Source of the DNA: Aequorivita sinensis
Lineage (GTDB): Bacteria; Bacteroidota; Bacteroidia; Flavobacteriales; Flavobacteriaceae
DNA: 64,000 nt
Assembly (NCBI RefSeq): GCF_006346335.1
Contig: NZ_VDMC01000005.1
Coordinates: 95,143-159,142 of the forward strand
Reading direction: 5' to 3'
In this document: one piece after another, positions 18,636 through 27,375 of the stretch
How positions within the stretch are numbered: position 1 is the first letter of the stretch
Layout: every line of letters starts with the position of its first letter
Translations under genes and position numbers: made by a program
The notes under the pieces: model-generated
Database searches by the model: none
What the model saw: the letters and a program-made list of their open reading frames with translations, nothing else
What the model was told of the DNA's origin: nothing

Positions 18636-19280
18636 CTACTTTTGAGTAGAGTTGTCATCTGTAACTGAGGTAAGAGACTCCGTTAATTCTTTCTCAGCTT
18701 GCACTGTTTCAAGAACACCAGGTTCACCTTTTAAGGATGCTTTTAAGTCCATTACATGCATTGCTATTTGCCAACGTTCTTTTTCAGTTGTTTGCGAAGC
18801 ATATGAACCCATTGCATTCAATCCATAAGTTTGTACGTGATAAATCCCTCCTGGTACAATTGTACGTCCTGCATCAGCAAAACTTGGAATACCTAAAAAC
18901 TTTTCACGAGTTGCTAGGATTCCTTTTCCATCTCCTTTATCACCGTGGCAAACTGCACAATATATATTGAATAAGTCTGCTCCAACTTTTAAGTTTTCTT
19001 CAGTAACCTTATAAGGATTATCAAGTTCAGCTTTAGCTAAATTTAAACCTTCTGTACTGTTTTCATATTCATAAGGAACAAAACCACGAGGAACAGTATT
19101 TTCTACTGGCATCATTGCTGATTGTTGCCCTGGGAAAATTTCATACTCTCCATAGGTTTCGTAACCTACCGACTCATACATATTCGGGAAGTACTGATAA
19201 TTTGGCTTTTTGTCATTAAAACAAGAAGTCAAAACTACAGAGGCACAAATTGCGATTGCTATGTTTTTTAATGTTTTCAT
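18636..19280 (-). CDS. actE: Alternative complex III subunit ActE, mono-haem cytochrome c lipoprotein
   Basis: The start is taken at the ATG at 19280 rather than an upstream one inside actD. It gives a clean lipoprotein signal (MKTLKNIAIAICASVVLTSC). One haem-binding CAVCH motif lies in the middle, with a downstream Met-containing segment (LNAMGSYASQ) that could give the sixth ligand. ActE carries electrons from ActA towards the oxidase at the periplasmic face. The start codon is one base after the actD stop, consistent with coupled translation. Confidence 0.93.
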   Translation of the reverse strand: MKTLKNIAIAICASVVLTSCFNDKKPNYQYFPNMYESVGYETYGEYEIFPGQQSAMMPVENTVPRGFVPYEYENSTEGLNLAKAELDNPYKVTEENLKVGADLFNIYCAVCHGDKGDGKGILATREKFLGIPSFADAGRTIVPGGIYHVQTYGLNAMGSYASQTTEKERWQIAMHVMDLKASLKGEPGVLETVQAEKELTESLTSVTDDNSTQK

Positions 19281-19281
19281 A

Positions 19282-19818
19282 CTAGTGGTCCTGCTCATTT
19301 TCAATTAAACTAATCTCTGATGCACCTGTGTCATACAAGAATTTAGAAAGCGTTTCAACATCGTGATTGTCTACATCTACTTCCATTAAGAAATGGGCAT
19401 CAGTAGTACGTGGATCTGGATTTTCTGCTTTTCTAAAAGGCCAAAGCTTACTTCTCATATAAAATGTAATTACCATTAAGTGACCAGCGAAAAATACAGT
19501 CAACTCAAACATAATTGGGATGAAAGTAGGCATGTTTTGGTAGAAAGTAAAACTTGGTTTTCCACCAATATTTTGAGGCCAATCTTGAATCATCATATAA
19601 TTCATCATCAGCACAGCAACTGTTAAACCACATAATCCATAAAGGAAAGATGTAATGGCTAGTCGCGTTGGAGCTAGACCTAATGCATGGTCTAATCCGT
19701 GTACTGGAAATGGAGTAAATATTTCAGAAATATGATATTTTGCCGCACGGGTTTGGTTTACAGCCTGCAATAACAGGTCGTCATCCGTGTAAATAGCGTG
19801 TATTTTCTTTGCAGCCAT
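19282..19818 (-). CDS. actD: Alternative complex III subunit ActD (DUF3341 membrane subunit)
   Basis: 178 residues from the ATG at 19818, two bases after the actC stop; a longer reading frame runs into actC and is unlikely. The protein begins MAAKKIHAIYTDDDLLL and has two membrane helices (ITSFLYGLCGLTVAVLMMNY and FIPIMFELTVFFAGHLMVITF). The C-terminal stretch DAHFLMEVDVDN is typical of DUF3341. ActD is a small subunit of unknown catalytic role that packs against ActC in ACIII structures (known of the family). Confidence 0.93.
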   Translation of the reverse strand: MAAKKIHAIYTDDDLLLQAVNQTRAAKYHISEIFTPFPVHGLDHALGLAPTRLAITSFLYGLCGLTVAVLMMNYMMIQDWPQNIGGKPSFTFYQNMPTFIPIMFELTVFFAGHLMVITFYMRSKLWPFRKAENPDPRTTDAHFLMEVDVDNHDVETLSKFLYDTGASEISLIENEQDH

Positions 19819-19820
19819 AA

Positions 19821-21557
19821 TTATTTGTTGTTTTTTAGGATTAGCGCCTGTCCAGCCCAATCATCACGTTTGGCTCTTCCAGGGAATTCACTAACAATCT
19901 CATCTAATAAATCGTATTCACGGTCAGTCATTCTACTTACCTGATCAAAAGTAAAGATACCTATCTGATGCAGTTTTTGCTCCATTACAGGTCCAACTCC
20001 ATTAATCAACTTCAAGTCATCTTGCTCTTCAACATCAGGATTAAATGTTCCTATAGTTGAAAGTAATGAGTCTACTTTTGCTTTATCAGACACAACATTT
20101 TGTGAAGCTACAGGCTTTTCAACTACCGGTCCACCGTCAAGTGCTCTTACGTGACTAACATCATTCCCGTGTTTCGCACGTAAATTCTTGAATTTTTCAC
20201 CTGAAGATTTCAATATTGTTTTCACCTCTGCTTGTGCAATTACAGGGAAGGTACGAGCATATAGAAGGAATAGAACAAAGAAGAAACCAATAGTTCCTAC
20301 GAACGTTCCTATATCAACAAATGTTGGTTGGAACATTGTCCATGAAGAGGTCAACCTATCTTTTGTAATGTTTACTACGATAATGTTGAAACGCTCAAAC
20401 CACATTCCGATGTTAATCACTAATGCAACAATAAATGTCCAAATAATATTTCTTCTCAATTTCTTAACCCATAAGGTCATTGGAACAACAAAGTTACAGA
20501 TAATCAATGCCCAGAATGCCCACCAATAAGGTCCTGTTGCAGCACCGTATGAAAGGTAAGTGTAATCCTCATAAGGAACACCAGAATACCACATCACAAA
20601 ATACTCAGTAGCATAAGCAACTGTTACAATACCTCCCGTTAGTAGGATTACTTTGTTCATATATTCAATATGAACTATTGTAATATAGTTTTCTAGGTTA
20701 GAAACTTTTCTCATTATTATAAGAAGCGTTTGTACCATTGCGAATCCTGAGAAAATCGCACCTGCCACGAAATATGGAGGGTAAATAGTACTATGCCATC
20801 CAGGAACTACAGAAGTTGCGAAGTCAAAAGATACAATGGTGTGTACAGAAAGTACAAGTGGAGTCGCTAAACCTGCTAACACAAGTGAAACTTCCTCAAA
20901 ACGTTGCCAATCCTTTACACGCCCACTCCATCCAAAACTAAGAATTCCGTAAATCTTTTTCTGGAAAGGGCTTTTAGTCTTATCACGAATCATTGCGAAG
21001 TCAGGAAGTAATCCTGTCCACCAGAATACCAATGAAATTGATAAATAGGTAGAAATCGCGAATACGTCCCAAAGAAGAGGTGAGTTAAAGTTAACCCATA
21101 GCGATCCAAATTGGTTAGGTATTGGAAGTACCCAATATGCTAACCACGGGCGACCCATGTGTATAATCGGGAATAAACCTGCTTGAACAACGGCGAAAAT
21201 TGTCATTGCTTCCGCAGAACGGTTTACAGCCATTCTCCATTTTTGACGGAAAAGTAAAAGTACTGCAGAAATAAGTGTTCCTGCGTGACCAATACCTACC
21301 CACCAAACGAAGTTAGTAATATCCCAAGCCCATCCAACGGTCTTGTTCAAACCCCAAACTCCAATTCCAGTAGAAACTGTATAAATAATACAACCTAATC
21401 CCCATAAAAATGCAATAAGGGCTATGGTAAAAACAATCCACCAAGATTTATTTGCTTTTCCTAGTACAGGAGCTGCTACATCTGCACTGATGTCTTGATA
21501 GGACTTTTCGCCCAGAACCAGTGGTTCTCTTATAGGTGCTTCGTAGTGTGACGACAT
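19821..21557 (-). CDS. actC: Alternative complex III subunit ActC (NrfD-like quinol-binding membrane subunit) with C-terminal helix-hairpin-helix extension
   Basis: 578 residues. The first roughly 460 are the NrfD/PsrC membrane domain that binds menaquinol. It has about ten helices with typical segments (GVWGLNKTVGWAWDITNFVW, WWVGIGHAGTLISAVLLLF, HMGRPWLAYWVLP, VVPGWHSTIYPPYFVAGA). An extramembrane tail of about 110 residues follows. Its last 66 residues (513-578) contain DDLKLINGVGPVMEQKLHQI and GIFTFDQVSRM, a pattern of helix-hairpin-helix domains. This tail is not part of the minimal ActC fold and is discussed as a finding. The gene sits between actB and actD. Confidence 0.94.
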   Translation of the reverse strand: MSSHYEAPIREPLVLGEKSYQDISADVAAPVLGKANKSWWIVFTIALIAFLWGLGCIIYTVSTGIGVWGLNKTVGWAWDITNFVWWVGIGHAGTLISAVLLLFRQKWRMAVNRSAEAMTIFAVVQAGLFPIIHMGRPWLAYWVLPIPNQFGSLWVNFNSPLLWDVFAISTYLSISLVFWWTGLLPDFAMIRDKTKSPFQKKIYGILSFGWSGRVKDWQRFEEVSLVLAGLATPLVLSVHTIVSFDFATSVVPGWHSTIYPPYFVAGAIFSGFAMVQTLLIIMRKVSNLENYITIVHIEYMNKVILLTGGIVTVAYATEYFVMWYSGVPYEDYTYLSYGAATGPYWWAFWALIICNFVVPMTLWVKKLRRNIIWTFIVALVINIGMWFERFNIIVVNITKDRLTSSWTMFQPTFVDIGTFVGTIGFFFVLFLLYARTFPVIAQAEVKTILKSSGEKFKNLRAKHGNDVSHVRALDGGPVVEKPVASQNVVSDKAKVDSLLSTIGTFNPDVEEQDDLKLINGVGPVMEQKLHQIGIFTFDQVSRMTDREYDLLDEIVSEFPGRAKRDDWAGQALILKNNK

Positions 21558-21593
21558 ATTTAATTATTAAATAATTGGTTCTTGATTAAATTA

Positions 21594-24500
21594 TTATGCT
21601 TCAGAAGTGTTTTTAACTATCATTTGGTAGAAAACGTTTGGTTTAGTACCAACATTTTCAAGAAGATAGTACATTCTGTCATCTTTTTTCTTCTTAAGTA
21701 TTTCTGATTCTTCATCATTTACATCTCCAAATACCATGGCTCCAGTTTCACAAGCATTTGAACATGCTGTTGCAAATTCACCATCTCTTACTGGCCTACC
21801 CTCACGCTTAGCGTCTAGTATAGTTTTCTGAGTCATTTGGATACATAAAGAACATTTCTCCATTACTCCACGAGAACGAACTACCACATCTGGGTTAAGT
21901 ACCATTCTACCAAGGTCGTTATTCATGTTGTAATCAAACTCATCATTTTCACTGTATAAGAACCAGTTGAAACGACGAACTTTGTAAGGACAGTTGTTAG
22001 CGCAGTAACGAGTACCAACACAACGGTTATAAGCCATATGGTTTTGCCCTTGACGCCCATGAGATGTTGCCGCTACTGGACAAACAGTTTCACAAGGTGC
22101 GTGGTTACAGTGCTGACACATTACAGGCTGGAATGCTACTTCAAGGTTTTCATAGTTTGGCACCTCTACGGCTTCATAACTATCAAAAGCAGGAAGGTTT
22201 TCATACATCTCAGCTTCTTCCTTAAAGGTTTCCCCTGCAGAGTAATATCTATCGATACGCAACCAGTGCATATCACGGAACTTTCTAACTTCAGTTTTAC
22301 CAACTACTGGTACGTTGTTTTCGGCGTGACATGCAATAACACAAGCTCCACATCCCGTACAAGCATTAAGATCTATAGATAAGTTAAAGTGAGTTCCGAT
22401 AGTAGTATCGAATGGACTCCAGATATCCGCTTTTTTATCGCGAATTGAAATCGGAGCGTGATCGTAATCTACAACTGGAACAGCATTCCACTCGCTTACA
22501 TCTTTAGTATTAAAAATTTCTAAAGTAGTATCTTTTATAATATCGTTACTACGTCCAGCCATTGTGCTTTGCAACTGCACACAAGCAAACTCGTGCATTC
22601 CGCTAGCTTTTTCGATATTTACCTTTTGAACATCAGAGAAATTCTGGTAAAGCGGGTAGGCATTAATACCTGTTTGCATTTCTTCTTGAATAGCAGCCGT
22701 TTTACCATAACCTAAAGCTAGACCAACAGATCCTTTAGCTTGTCCAGGTTGGATAATAACAGGAATTTTTTCAAGAACAACACCACCTACCGATACGTTT
22801 ACATAACTACCGTTTAAGGCACCATTTGCAACGTTCTTATTAACAAGTCCTAACTCCTTAGCGTCTGCAGCTGAAACCGTAAGGTAGTTATCCCAAGATG
22901 CTCTTGTAATTGGATCTGGAAACTCTTGTAACCAAGGGTTGTTTGCTTGTTGACCATCACCAATACCTGTTGATGTATACAATGTCAACTCGTAACCTCC
23001 TTCTTGAGATAAAGCTGCAAGCGCACCATTAGATGTACTTTCTTGCATTAAACCAGAACCTTCAGTAGCTGGCTTAATTTCTTCCATTTTCATTTCTACA
23101 TCACTAGAAACAAAACCATCGTGAAGCGCTTCATTCCAAGAACCTCCAGACAAAATAGAACTTGTCCAAACTTCTTTAATGTAATCGTAATATTTTTTTG
23201 AATTACCTGTCCACTGTAATATGCTATCTTGGAATTGACGCGTATTGAATAATGGACGGATAGTTGGCTGAGTAAGGCTATAAGTACCTTTCTTAATTTG
23301 TGCATCACCCCAAGACTCTAGGTAGTGAGGAGTTGCAGCAACTAATTGTGCCAATGATGCTGTTTCATCTTGCTTCATACTGAATGCAAGACTCATTTCA
23401 AGCTTTTGGTAAGCTTCAGCAAATTCTTTGCTATTTGGTAGCGAGTAAACTGGGTTTACACCTACTGTAATTAATCCTTTTATACTTCCCGAAATAACGC
23501 CGTTAACAACACTCATCACTTCGCTAGTACTTCCTTGTCTAACAAGTAATGGTTTATTAACATCAATTGCCTCACTATTAGCATTGAAATCCAAAGCTAA
23601 CGTTTGCGAAGCTACATCTGGTAAGCCAGTCACTAATAATGCTTTTCCTCCAGCTTTCTGAAGTTGAGCTTTTGCTTTATTTACTGCGTCAGCAATATTT
23701 TCTGGTAAACCAGAAGTACTTCCACCAGTTAAAGCCTTAAGTATTTGTAATTGTTGAGATGGAGTTGCAGCAACACGCTTATCAGCTTTAGCACCAGTCA
23801 ATGTAAAGTTAGCCTCAAACTGAATATGTCGAGACATTTTTCCATTTTTAGGCACTCTTCCTTGAGCATATCCTTTGCTATAGCTTCCTCCTTGCCAATC
23901 TCCTAAGAAATCTGCACCCACAGAAACAATAACTTCAGCTTTTGAAAAATCGTAATCTGGTAATGCGCGAGTTCCGAATTTATTTTGGAAAGCATCTAAT
24001 GCAGCTGAACTAGACACGGTATCATAAACAACGTGACGCACATTAGGATACTTAGTAGTAAATTCAGAAATTAACTTAGATGTAGATGGACTCGCGAATG
24101 TTTGAGTAAGTAGAACTATGTCTTTCCCAGACATTTCGTTCATCTTCTGCGCAATAGCAGTATCAAACTCCGGCCACGACACTTCAGATCCACCAACCAT
24201 AGGACCAGTTAATCTGTTTTTATCATATAATGATAAAACCGATGCGTGAACACGAGCATTTACACTTCCTCCATTTTTAGCTAAATCATTCTTCTCAATT
24301 TTGATAGGACGACCTTCGCGTGTTTTTACCAATATATTGGCAAAATCGAAACCATCCGCCATTGTAGAAGCATAATAATTTGCTACACCTGGAACAATTT
24401 CATCTGGCTGAACAACATAAGGGATAGATTTCACTACAGGTCCTTCACAAGCCGCTAAAGTTGCAGCCGCTGTAGAAAAACCTACATATTTTAAGAAATC

Positions 24501-24659
24501 ACGACGCGTGGTAGAAGAAGCAGATAAAGCTTCTTTGTTTCCAAGAAATTCGTCCGTAGGTATTTCAGTTACAAACTCATTGTCTTGTAGCGCCTTCACA
24601 ATAGTGCTGTCTTCATTCAGCTCTTCAACACTTTTCCAGTATTTCTTGTTTGATGCCAT
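21594..24659 (-). CDS. actB: Alternative complex III subunit ActB, Tat-exported molybdopterin-oxidoreductase-like iron-sulfur protein
   Basis: 1021 residues. The twin-arginine motif is displaced inward (TTRRDFLK, RR at 52-53) and leads to a lipobox-like AAC at 71, the variant Tat signal typical of ActB. Residues about 75-700 resemble the catalytic subunit of molybdopterin oxidoreductases; in characterised ACIII this part holds no molybdenum cofactor. The C-terminal part is ferredoxin-like with four cysteine groups (CTGCGACVIAC, CQHCNHAPCETVC, CVGTRYCANNC, CSLCIQ with CSNAC) for three 4Fe-4S and one 3Fe-4S cluster. It passes electrons between ActC and ActA. Spacing to actA and actC is 31 and 36 bases. 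Confidence 0.96.
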   Translation of the reverse strand: MASNKKYWKSVEELNEDSTIVKALQDNEFVTEIPTDEFLGNKEALSASSTTRRDFLKYVGFSTAAATLAACEGPVVKSIPYVVQPDEIVPGVANYYASTMADGFDFANILVKTREGRPIKIEKNDLAKNGGSVNARVHASVLSLYDKNRLTGPMVGGSEVSWPEFDTAIAQKMNEMSGKDIVLLTQTFASPSTSKLISEFTTKYPNVRHVVYDTVSSSAALDAFQNKFGTRALPDYDFSKAEVIVSVGADFLGDWQGGSYSKGYAQGRVPKNGKMSRHIQFEANFTLTGAKADKRVAATPSQQLQILKALTGGSTSGLPENIADAVNKAKAQLQKAGGKALLVTGLPDVASQTLALDFNANSEAIDVNKPLLVRQGSTSEVMSVVNGVISGSIKGLITVGVNPVYSLPNSKEFAEAYQKLEMSLAFSMKQDETASLAQLVAATPHYLESWGDAQIKKGTYSLTQPTIRPLFNTRQFQDSILQWTGNSKKYYDYIKEVWTSSILSGGSWNEALHDGFVSSDVEMKMEEIKPATEGSGLMQESTSNGALAALSQEGGYELTLYTSTGIGDGQQANNPWLQEFPDPITRASWDNYLTVSAADAKELGLVNKNVANGALNGSYVNVSVGGVVLEKIPVIIQPGQAKGSVGLALGYGKTAAIQEEMQTGINAYPLYQNFSDVQKVNIEKASGMHEFACVQLQSTMAGRSNDIIKDTTLEIFNTKDVSEWNAVPVVDYDHAPISIRDKKADIWSPFDTTIGTHFNLSIDLNACTGCGACVIACHAENNVPVVGKTEVRKFRDMHWLRIDRYYSAGETFKEEAEMYENLPAFDSYEAVEVPNYENLEVAFQPVMCQHCNHAPCETVCPVAATSHGRQGQNHMAYNRCVGTRYCANNCPYKVRRFNWFLYSENDEFDYNMNNDLGRMVLNPDVVVRSRGVMEKCSLCIQMTQKTILDAKREGRPVRDGEFATACSNACETGAMVFGDVNDEESEILKKKKDDRMYYLLENVGTKPNVFYQMIVKNTSEA

Positions 24660-24690
24660 ATTGCTATTTGTAATTATCCTTTTTTATTTA

Positions 24691-26010
24691 TTAATAGTGA
24701 CACTTGCCACACTCCAATCCACCCATTTCGGCGATTGTCAATTTTTCCACACCGTACTTCTTAGAAAGCTCTTCGTGTATCTTAGCGTAGTACTCATTAG
24801 ACTCTAAGTTAACATTGGTCTCTTTGTGGCAATCAATACACCATCCCATTGTAAGTGGCGCAAACTGCTCCATAACCTCCATGCTCTCAACTTCCCCGTG
24901 ACACTTTTGACAATCAACTCCCGCTACTGTTACGTGTTGTGAGTGGTTGAAATACGCGAAATCAGGAAGATTGTGAATACGAACCCATTTTACAGGCTTG
25001 GTTTCGCCAGTATATGCTTGTTGCTCTGGATCCCATCCAACAGCATCGTACAACTTAGCGATCTCACCATCGTAAAATTCTTTTGAGTACTCTTCAGTAG
25101 CAGTATCTTCTGCAACTTCAGAAATATTTTTATGACAGTTCATACAAACGTTTAACGAAGGTATACCTGCTGTTTTACTCTTTCTAGCTGAACTATGACA
25201 GAAGTTACAATCTATCTGATTGTCTCCTGCGTGAATTTTATGTGAATAGTGAATTGGCTGAACCGGAGCATATCCTTGGTCAACTCCTACTTGCATTAGG
25301 TACCCGTAAGCGAAGTAGCTTCCAAAAAGAATAAAGAAAATAGACGTAACTAATACCAAGAATTGATTCTCAGCAAAAGCCTTCCAGATTGGAGTACGCT
25401 TTTCTCTTTCTTCATAAACCACACCGTTAGCTTCAGCAATTCTCTTCAAGGTAGTAGATACCATATAAAGAAGAATAACCAACAACAAGAACACAAGAAC
25501 TAGCGCACCTAACACTAAAGCATTAGAAACACCCTCACCTCCTCCTGTACTTGCAGCACCTCCAGCAGGAACTTCAGCAACAACAGGTGCAGCTTTTGGC
25601 TGACTTGTATACGCAAGGATGTTATCGATATCCTCATCAGACAGTCCCGGGAAAGCCGTCATGACAGCTTTGTTATTTTCTTCAAATAATCTCACTGCAG
25701 TTGCATCACCTGAAGCAATAAGAGCCGAACTATTTCGAATCCAGCTGTACAACCAATCACGGTCAAACTTATCGGCCACACCTCTTAAGGCAGGACCAAC
25801 CGCTTTTTTGTCCATCTTGTGACAGGCAGCACAGTTTGCCTTAAATAATGATTCACCCGCAGCAACATCACCCCCAGCATCAGCCGGCGCATCCGCAGAA
25901 GTAGCTTCCGCTTCATCTTGAGAATACGAGGTAGTTGAAAAAGTTAGTGTAAGCACTAACAATAGAAGTGGCAATTTTGATCGTAGATGTATAAAATTCA
26001 CCTTTTTCAT
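24691..26010 (-). CDS. actA: Alternative complex III subunit ActA, multihaem cytochrome c with an added mono-haem domain
   Basis: 439 residues with a signal peptide (KLPLLLLVLTLTFSTTSYSQ). Six CxxCH motifs are visible: CAACH in an N-terminal cytochrome c domain, then CNFCH, CMNCH, CQKCH, CIDCH and CGKCH in the C-terminal pentahaem part. Between them lie two membrane helices (VLGALVLVFLLLVILLYMV and LVLVTSIFFILFGSYFAYGY). ActA passes electrons to ActE and the oxidase. It is the first gene of the operon. A TATTTTTG box at 26103-26110 lies about 95 bases upstream on the minus strand. Confidence 0.95.
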   Translation of the reverse strand: MKKVNFIHLRSKLPLLLLVLTLTFSTTSYSQDEAEATSADAPADAGGDVAAGESLFKANCAACHKMDKKAVGPALRGVADKFDRDWLYSWIRNSSALIASGDATAVRLFEENNKAVMTAFPGLSDEDIDNILAYTSQPKAAPVVAEVPAGGAASTGGGEGVSNALVLGALVLVFLLLVILLYMVSTTLKRIAEANGVVYEEREKRTPIWKAFAENQFLVLVTSIFFILFGSYFAYGYLMQVGVDQGYAPVQPIHYSHKIHAGDNQIDCNFCHSSARKSKTAGIPSLNVCMNCHKNISEVAEDTATEEYSKEFYDGEIAKLYDAVGWDPEQQAYTGETKPVKWVRIHNLPDFAYFNHSQHVTVAGVDCQKCHGEVESMEVMEQFAPLTMGWCIDCHKETNVNLESNEYYAKIHEELSKKYGVEKLTIAEMGGLECGKCHY

Positions 26011-26102
26011 ACTAATGGTTAAATTATTGTCGATAGTTTGGCACAGAATTAGTTAGGTTATGTTTTAACAGAATTACTCTTTCCGTACCGCAAATAAAGG
26101 AG

Positions 26103-26110
26103 CAAAAATA
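26103..26110 (-). promoter_or_regulatory. -7 box (TATTTTTG) for the act-cox operon
   Basis: Minus-strand TATTTTTG fits TAnnTTTG. A TTG occurs upstream on the minus strand (26136-26138), but at 25 bases, wider than the usual 17-23. It is the only match in the gap before actA. Confidence 0.45.
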
Positions 26111-26182
26111 CATTATTAAGTCGATTTTGGAAATGCAAACAAAGTGTTAACCATTAATTTATATTAGTTCTAAATAATAAAT

Positions 26183-26216
26183 TTGCGCTTCACTCAGTTA
26201 TTAAGTTTTACATTTG
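26183..26216 (+). promoter_or_regulatory. Promoter for the SPOR-domain gene (TTG - 23 bp - TACATTTG)
   Basis: TTG at 26183-26185 and TACATTTG at 26209-26216 with a 23-base spacer fit the Bacteroidota -33/-7 pattern. The leader to the ATG at 26235 would be about 15 bases. Confidence 0.55.
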
Positions 26217-26234
26217 CATTAAAGATATAATTAT

Positions 26235-26630
26235 ATGAAATCAACAACTTCTCACAAGATTTTTATAGCCAGCATTTTACTGATTTTAATATCAGCTAAT
26301 AGCTATTCACAGAGCGCAACGCTTCAGGTAAATCAGGATCCAAAAATCACACAATTGTTAGATTTGAAAAAGAGTCTTGAAAAAGACAATAAGCTAACAG
26401 ATGGCTACACCATACAACTTTATTACGGTGAATTGGATAAAGCCAACCAAATACTACGAAAATACAAGGGTAGTTTTAGCAATTGGCCTGCTTCTATTGA
26501 ATACGAAACCCCGAACTACAAAGTATGGGCTGGAAGTTTTGATACCCGTATAGAAGCGGAAAGAGCTTTGCTTAAAATACAACAAAGCTTTAGTTCTGCT
26601 TTTATCTTAAAGCCAGAAAGAAGAAAGTAA
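26235..26630 (+). CDS. Exported SPOR-domain protein
   Basis: 131 residues. A signal peptide (KIFIASILLILISANSYSQ) is followed by a short linker and a C-terminal SPOR domain (about 57-127). The domain begins GYTIQLYYGELDKANQILRK and carries the repeat-like NYKVWAGSFDTRIEAERALL. SPOR domains bind glycan strands stripped of stem peptides and often mark division sites (known of the family). The arrangement of one domain on a short secreted protein is common in Flavobacteriia. It is divergent from the act operon, which is a conserved-looking position but not evidence of a functional link. Confidence 0.85.
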   Translation: MKSTTSHKIFIASILLILISANSYSQSATLQVNQDPKITQLLDLKKSLEKDNKLTDGYTIQLYYGELDKANQILRKYKGSFSNWPASIEYETPNYKVWAGSFDTRIEAERALLKIQQSFSSAFILKPERRK

Positions 26631-26651
26631 CTTTACACTTCCAATTACTCC

Positions 26652-26688
26652 AGTCTAGAAAACGAAATTTTATCCATTTTTCTAGACT
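26652..26688 (+). terminator. Inverted repeat behind the SPOR gene, probable terminator
   Basis: An 11-bp perfect stem (AGTCTAGAAAA at 26652-26662 with TTTTCTAGACT at 26678-26688) around a 15-base loop, about 20 bases after the SPOR stop codon. The stem is AT-rich and the T-run after it is weak, so the call is moderate. Confidence 0.5.
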
Positions 26689-26777
26689 TCTCAATTTCCA
26701 TCGGTTTATTTTTAAACCAATTTATCATGCAGTAATAGCCGAAAATACTAGCTTACTCATAATGAAATATTATTAAG

Positions 26778-27190
26778 TTAAGATTTATCAAATTGGGTTT
26801 TGAAGTTACAATTAAAACTAATACCTGCATCGTTTACACAACCTTTCATAGCATTTGGATAAAACAATATAAGTTGGTTACCTGGAATAAACTACCAAGA
26901 AAAGCCCAGGCCATTTATATCATAATCTTTTGTTAGGAAACATACTTGGTCATTATATCTATGCTCGCAATTTATTTTACCCAAACCAGCAGTATCTTCC
27001 TCCTTAAATTTTGTAACTCCCTCCATTGCCCAACTTCCTTCTAGATAAGTAAATAAATTAATTGTTTTTTCTTCAGTAGTTTTTAGGATAATAATATCCT
27101 CCCGCGGAATAGTCTCGGTAGTTTGTAATCTAGTCAAGACGCCAATAACAAAAATCGAAATATATAGACCTTTTTGAGCGACAGTTTCAT
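26778..27190 (-). pseudogene. Decayed small lipoprotein gene (frameshift at the lipobox, internal TAG)
   Basis: An ATG at 27190 opens a lipoprotein-like signal, MKLSLKKVYIFRFLLLAS, which hits TGA where a lipobox Cys would be expected. Shifting by one base at about 27134-27136 continues into TRLQTTETIPREDIIILK and on to the in-frame TAG at 26892-26894. Past that stop the same frame reads FIPGNQLILFYPNAMKG up to a TAA at 26778-26780. Together these parts would make an intact exported protein of about 136 residues. A single-base loss in a TGC/TGT codon plus a CAG-to-TAG change would explain both lesions (inference). The segment NLFTYLEGSWAMEGVTKFKE could suggest a lipocalin-like secreted protein, but the family was not recognised. 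Confidence 0.6.
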
Positions 27191-27318
27191 TCGGATGGTT
27201 GGTTTACTAATAGACTTTTAAATAATGCAATTGCCAAACTATAATTTAAGAAATAGTTAAAGTATACAAATCTGAAAAAAGGGAAAATCCCCAGCATAAT
27301 ACAGGGAATTACCTATTT

Positions 27319-27326
27319 TAATTTTG
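27319..27326 (+). promoter_or_regulatory. -7 box (TAATTTTG) ahead of the repeat-bearing gene
   Basis: Plus-strand TAATTTTG fits TAnnTTTG. It is placed so that transcription would begin about 45 bases before the ATG at 27376. No clear -33 TTG. Confidence 0.4.
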
Positions 27327-27375
27327 AAGATTTTTGCATAATTTTAAGAAATTAACTAACTTTAATCGTCAAATT

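Larger units (their letters stand above)
26631..27375. other. Gene-poor stretch with one decayed gene
   Basis: About 745 bases between the SPOR gene and the repeat-bearing subtilase remnant. It contains the inverted repeat at 26652-26688, the broken lipoprotein gene at 26778-27190 and a -7 box at 27319-27326. Nothing was recognised in 26700-26777 or 27204-27318. Confidence 0.6.
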
